Part shown: positions 13,848-15,278 of the stretch, one piece after another
Numbering within the stretch: position 1 is the first letter of the stretch
Layout of the letters: each line of letters begins with the position of its first letter
Source: Methanosarcinales archaeon
GTDB lineage: Archaea > Halobacteriota > Methanosarcinia > Methanosarcinales > Methanocomedenaceae
Length of the DNA stretch: 15,278 nucleotides
Direction: 5' to 3'
NCBI GenBank assembly: GCA_023136155.1
Contig: JAGLRT010000151.1
Location: 1-15,278 of the forward strand
Program-made: the position numbers and the translations under genes
The notes under the pieces: generated by a model
Seen by the model: only the letters and a program-made list of their open reading frames with translations
The model's database searches: none
Told to the model about the DNA's origin: nothing

Positions 13848-14888
13848 TTAGTTCTTCTGCCTGTTCGCTTTATCATTGTCAATAACCCGAAATTCAATGC
13901 AAACATTATACTGGTAGGGTGCATATGACCGTACAATCCTTTTTCCCACACATTCCACCCACCTGCCCTGACGCGACGCAGCATTCTGTATCAACTCCAA
14001 TGATGTCAGGTACAAATCATCCTCGTGGGTGATGTCATAAAAATGCACTATGCCCTCATCCCCGGCCACACGTATACCGGTGTCCAAAAACTCCCTGGCA
14101 GATTGGGGCAGGTTCATGATTACATGGTCTGCTTGATGTTCTAAACTTTCGGCCGCATCCCTGGCATCGTCTTCCCTCCCTTGCACATTATCCACCTTGT
14201 TGAGCAGGATGTTCTCCCTCAGCAGCTCTACCGCGGCCGGATTCTTATCAATTGCCACCACACTGGCACCAGGTACGGTCCTGCCAATAAGTATGCTAAA
14301 CGGTCCCACGCCTGCGAACAGATCGACAACGCACTGGCCGGTTTTCACAGTTTCGGCCACCCTTTGACGCTCGGCACCCAGCCGACCTGAAAAATATGCA
14401 CCTGCAAGGTCAACATTGTAGCGGCACCCATATTCCTTATGTACAGTATGGGTCCGGTCCTCACCTGCTATTACCACAAACTGCCGGGTCCTGAACTCGC
14501 CTTCCACCGGGCTTGCCGCCCCCAGCACCACTTTGAGGCTGTGACGGAATTCCATCAATGCACTGGCGATACGTGCTGCATCAGGGTCATCGGCGTCAAT
14601 GATGGCGATATCCCCAACCACGTCAAATGTGGGTGTGAAACCCAATATATCTTCGAGGAATGGTTTTTTCGGTTTAATTTCAAATTCGGATTCTATGATG
14701 GTGATATTCTCATCTGTGCCGTTTATTCCTGCCAGTTCGTCCAGGTCATGTTTGCTGTTCACTGGGATGAGGATGTGTTCATTGTCCCTGCGTATCCGGG
14801 CTTCAGGGTGGATGATGTCTGACTGCAGTAGAAGCCTGCGGGTATCCTCTGCCAGTTTTCTGGGTACTCTGATGGCCCATAGTTTCAT
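13848..14888 (-). CDS. trm5: tRNA (guanine(37)-N1)-methyltransferase Trm5
   Basis: A 346-residue archaeal Trm5, which uses S-adenosylmethionine to form m1G37 next to the anticodon and so prevents +1 frameshifting. The N-terminal D1 domain (about 1-65) precedes the D2 region with FDVVGDIAII (88-97). Then come YFSGRLGAERQRVAE (165-179), the AdoMet motif VDLFAGVGPFSI, AIDKNP, and NLPQSAREFL, which holds the catalytic Asn-Leu-Pro. Length matches the archaeal Trm5 class that keeps D1. I chose the ATG at 14888 because GTGA lies 5 bases upstream. A GTG at 14897, 3 codons earlier, is possible. A likely TATA-like site (CTTTTATCG on the minus strand, near 14912-14920) suggests a very short leader. It seems to be a single-gene unit. 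Confidence 0.94.
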   Translation of the reverse strand: MKLWAIRVPRKLAEDTRRLLLQSDIIHPEARIRRDNEHILIPVNSKHDLDELAGINGTDENITIIESEFEIKPKKPFLEDILGFTPTFDVVGDIAIIDADDPDAARIASALMEFRHSLKVVLGAASPVEGEFRTRQFVVIAGEDRTHTVHKEYGCRYNVDLAGAYFSGRLGAERQRVAETVKTGQCVVDLFAGVGPFSILIGRTVPGASVVAIDKNPAAVELLRENILLNKVDNVQGREDDARDAAESLEHQADHVIMNLPQSAREFLDTGIRVAGDEGIVHFYDITHEDDLYLTSLELIQNAASRQGRWVECVGKRIVRSYAPYQYNVCIEFRVIDNDKANRQKN

Positions 14889-14953
14889 GTGATTCACAAT
14901 GTCATGGCACGATAAAAGGATTTAGATAATCTTGTGTGATGTTGTTCAACTGA

Positions 14954-14977
14954 CCCTGACCCCTATGACAGTCAGGG
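14954..14977. repeat. Hairpin CCCTGAC / GTCAGGG in the trm5 upstream region
   Basis: A perfect 7-bp stem with a 10-base loop in the roughly 260-base stretch between trm5 and the next minus-strand gene. It could end transcription of that gene or be a regulatory dyad. Elsewhere in 14889-15148 I see a short imperfect repeat (GTGCGAACTGGTACGAACT, 15038-15056) and no gene. Confidence 0.4.
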
Positions 14978-15148
14978 CTGTAGAGTGCAGGTTGTCCACG
15001 AAGTGGGTGGGTTCTGTCCAACAATTAGTAACTAACTCGTGCGAACTGGTACGAACTCTTTGTAACATAATATTGCTTTGACTTTATATTTTGATAGCCA
15101 TGACAGCACTCCATTGGCACAATAACTGAACCTAAATTCCCATTATTG

Positions 15149-15278
15149 CTACCCAATCACCTGCACCCCCTCCCGGCCAGCAGTACCCAGGTTGAGAGGT
15201 GTCCTAAAAGCGGCATCATTATCGAAGAGCACGGTGTGTTTATCGGCAATTATGTTTGCCTGAATCCGGTTAAGGATT
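15149..15278 (-). CDS. C-terminal end of an unrecognised gene, 5' part outside the window
   Basis: On the minus strand a frame enters from the window edge and runs 42 codons to TAG at 15149-15151. The peptide (ILNRIQANIIADKHTVLFD, then NDAAFRTPLNLGTAGREGV and QVIG) has a normal protein-like composition; the same strand's other two frames stop almost at once. I do not recognise the family with confidence. It is the end of a conserved-looking enzyme or accessory protein rather than a complete small gene. It would be transcribed toward trm5 on the same strand, with about 260 bases and a hairpin between them. Confidence 0.6.
   Translation of the reverse strand, partial: ILNRIQANIIADKHTVLFDNDAAFRTPLNLGTAGREGVQVIG

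Noticed and set aside
14930..14985. Possible C/D box sRNA (TGATGT near a CTGA) upstream of trm5
   Set aside because: Box C is imperfect, the C-D spacing is wrong and no clear C'/D' pair is visible; the perfect 7-bp hairpin explains the pattern better.
1..15278. tRNA, rRNA or CRISPR arrays
   Set aside because: I found no cloverleaf with a TTC loop, no rRNA-like stretch and no regularly spaced direct repeats on either strand.

Overview
The window looks like a euryarchaeal chromosome segment. Archaeal markers are SRP19, the H/ACA protein Gar1, a transcription factor TFB with its zinc ribbon, an archaeal-type Trm5 tRNA methyltransferase, TATA-box promoters and two TTG starts with good Shine-Dalgarno sequences. 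An archaeal aconitase-family large subunit (homoaconitase or isopropylmalate isomerase) and the ADTH synthase of the archaeal shikimate route point to a methanogen-like lineage. A Methanosarcinales or ANME-2 type host is my inference; no ribosomal RNA or mcr gene is present to prove it.

Layout: positions 1-2329 (minus strand) hold a secreted M6-type metalloprotease, cut off at its C-terminus by the window edge, preceded 18 bases upstream by a small lipoprotein gene. A gene-free stretch (2330-2918) carries one MITE-like element and a second, weaker one. SRP19 and the aconitase-family large subunit follow on the minus strand (2919-4512). A 393-base divergent intergenic region with two perfect dyads separates them from a tight plus-strand operon (4906-8206): ADTH synthase, pyrD, pyrK and an FAH-family hydrolase. 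The first three genes overlap. An AI-2E family (PerM-like) membrane protein lies on the minus strand, then PHP phosphoesterase, gar1 and tfb on the plus strand. An accessory block follows: a LysE-type exporter and a two-gene cassette of an AbiEii-like nucleotidyltransferase and an 86-residue partner, bracketed by two copies of the MITE-like element. The window ends with trm5 and the last 42 codons of an unrecognised minus-strand gene.

Functionally, 4906-8206 joins the first step of archaeal aromatic amino acid synthesis to the fourth step of pyrimidine synthesis, with PyrK passing electrons from PyrD to NAD+. SRP19, Gar1, TFB and Trm5 are core information-processing genes.

The most notable non-coding signal is a family of three short non-autonomous elements (130-178 bp). 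They have about 17-bp terminal inverted repeats, and two copies have exact 5-bp target duplications (TAATT and TAGAG). The best candidate for a little-described system is the nucleotidyltransferase/86-residue protein pair, which ends 3 bases before one of these elements.
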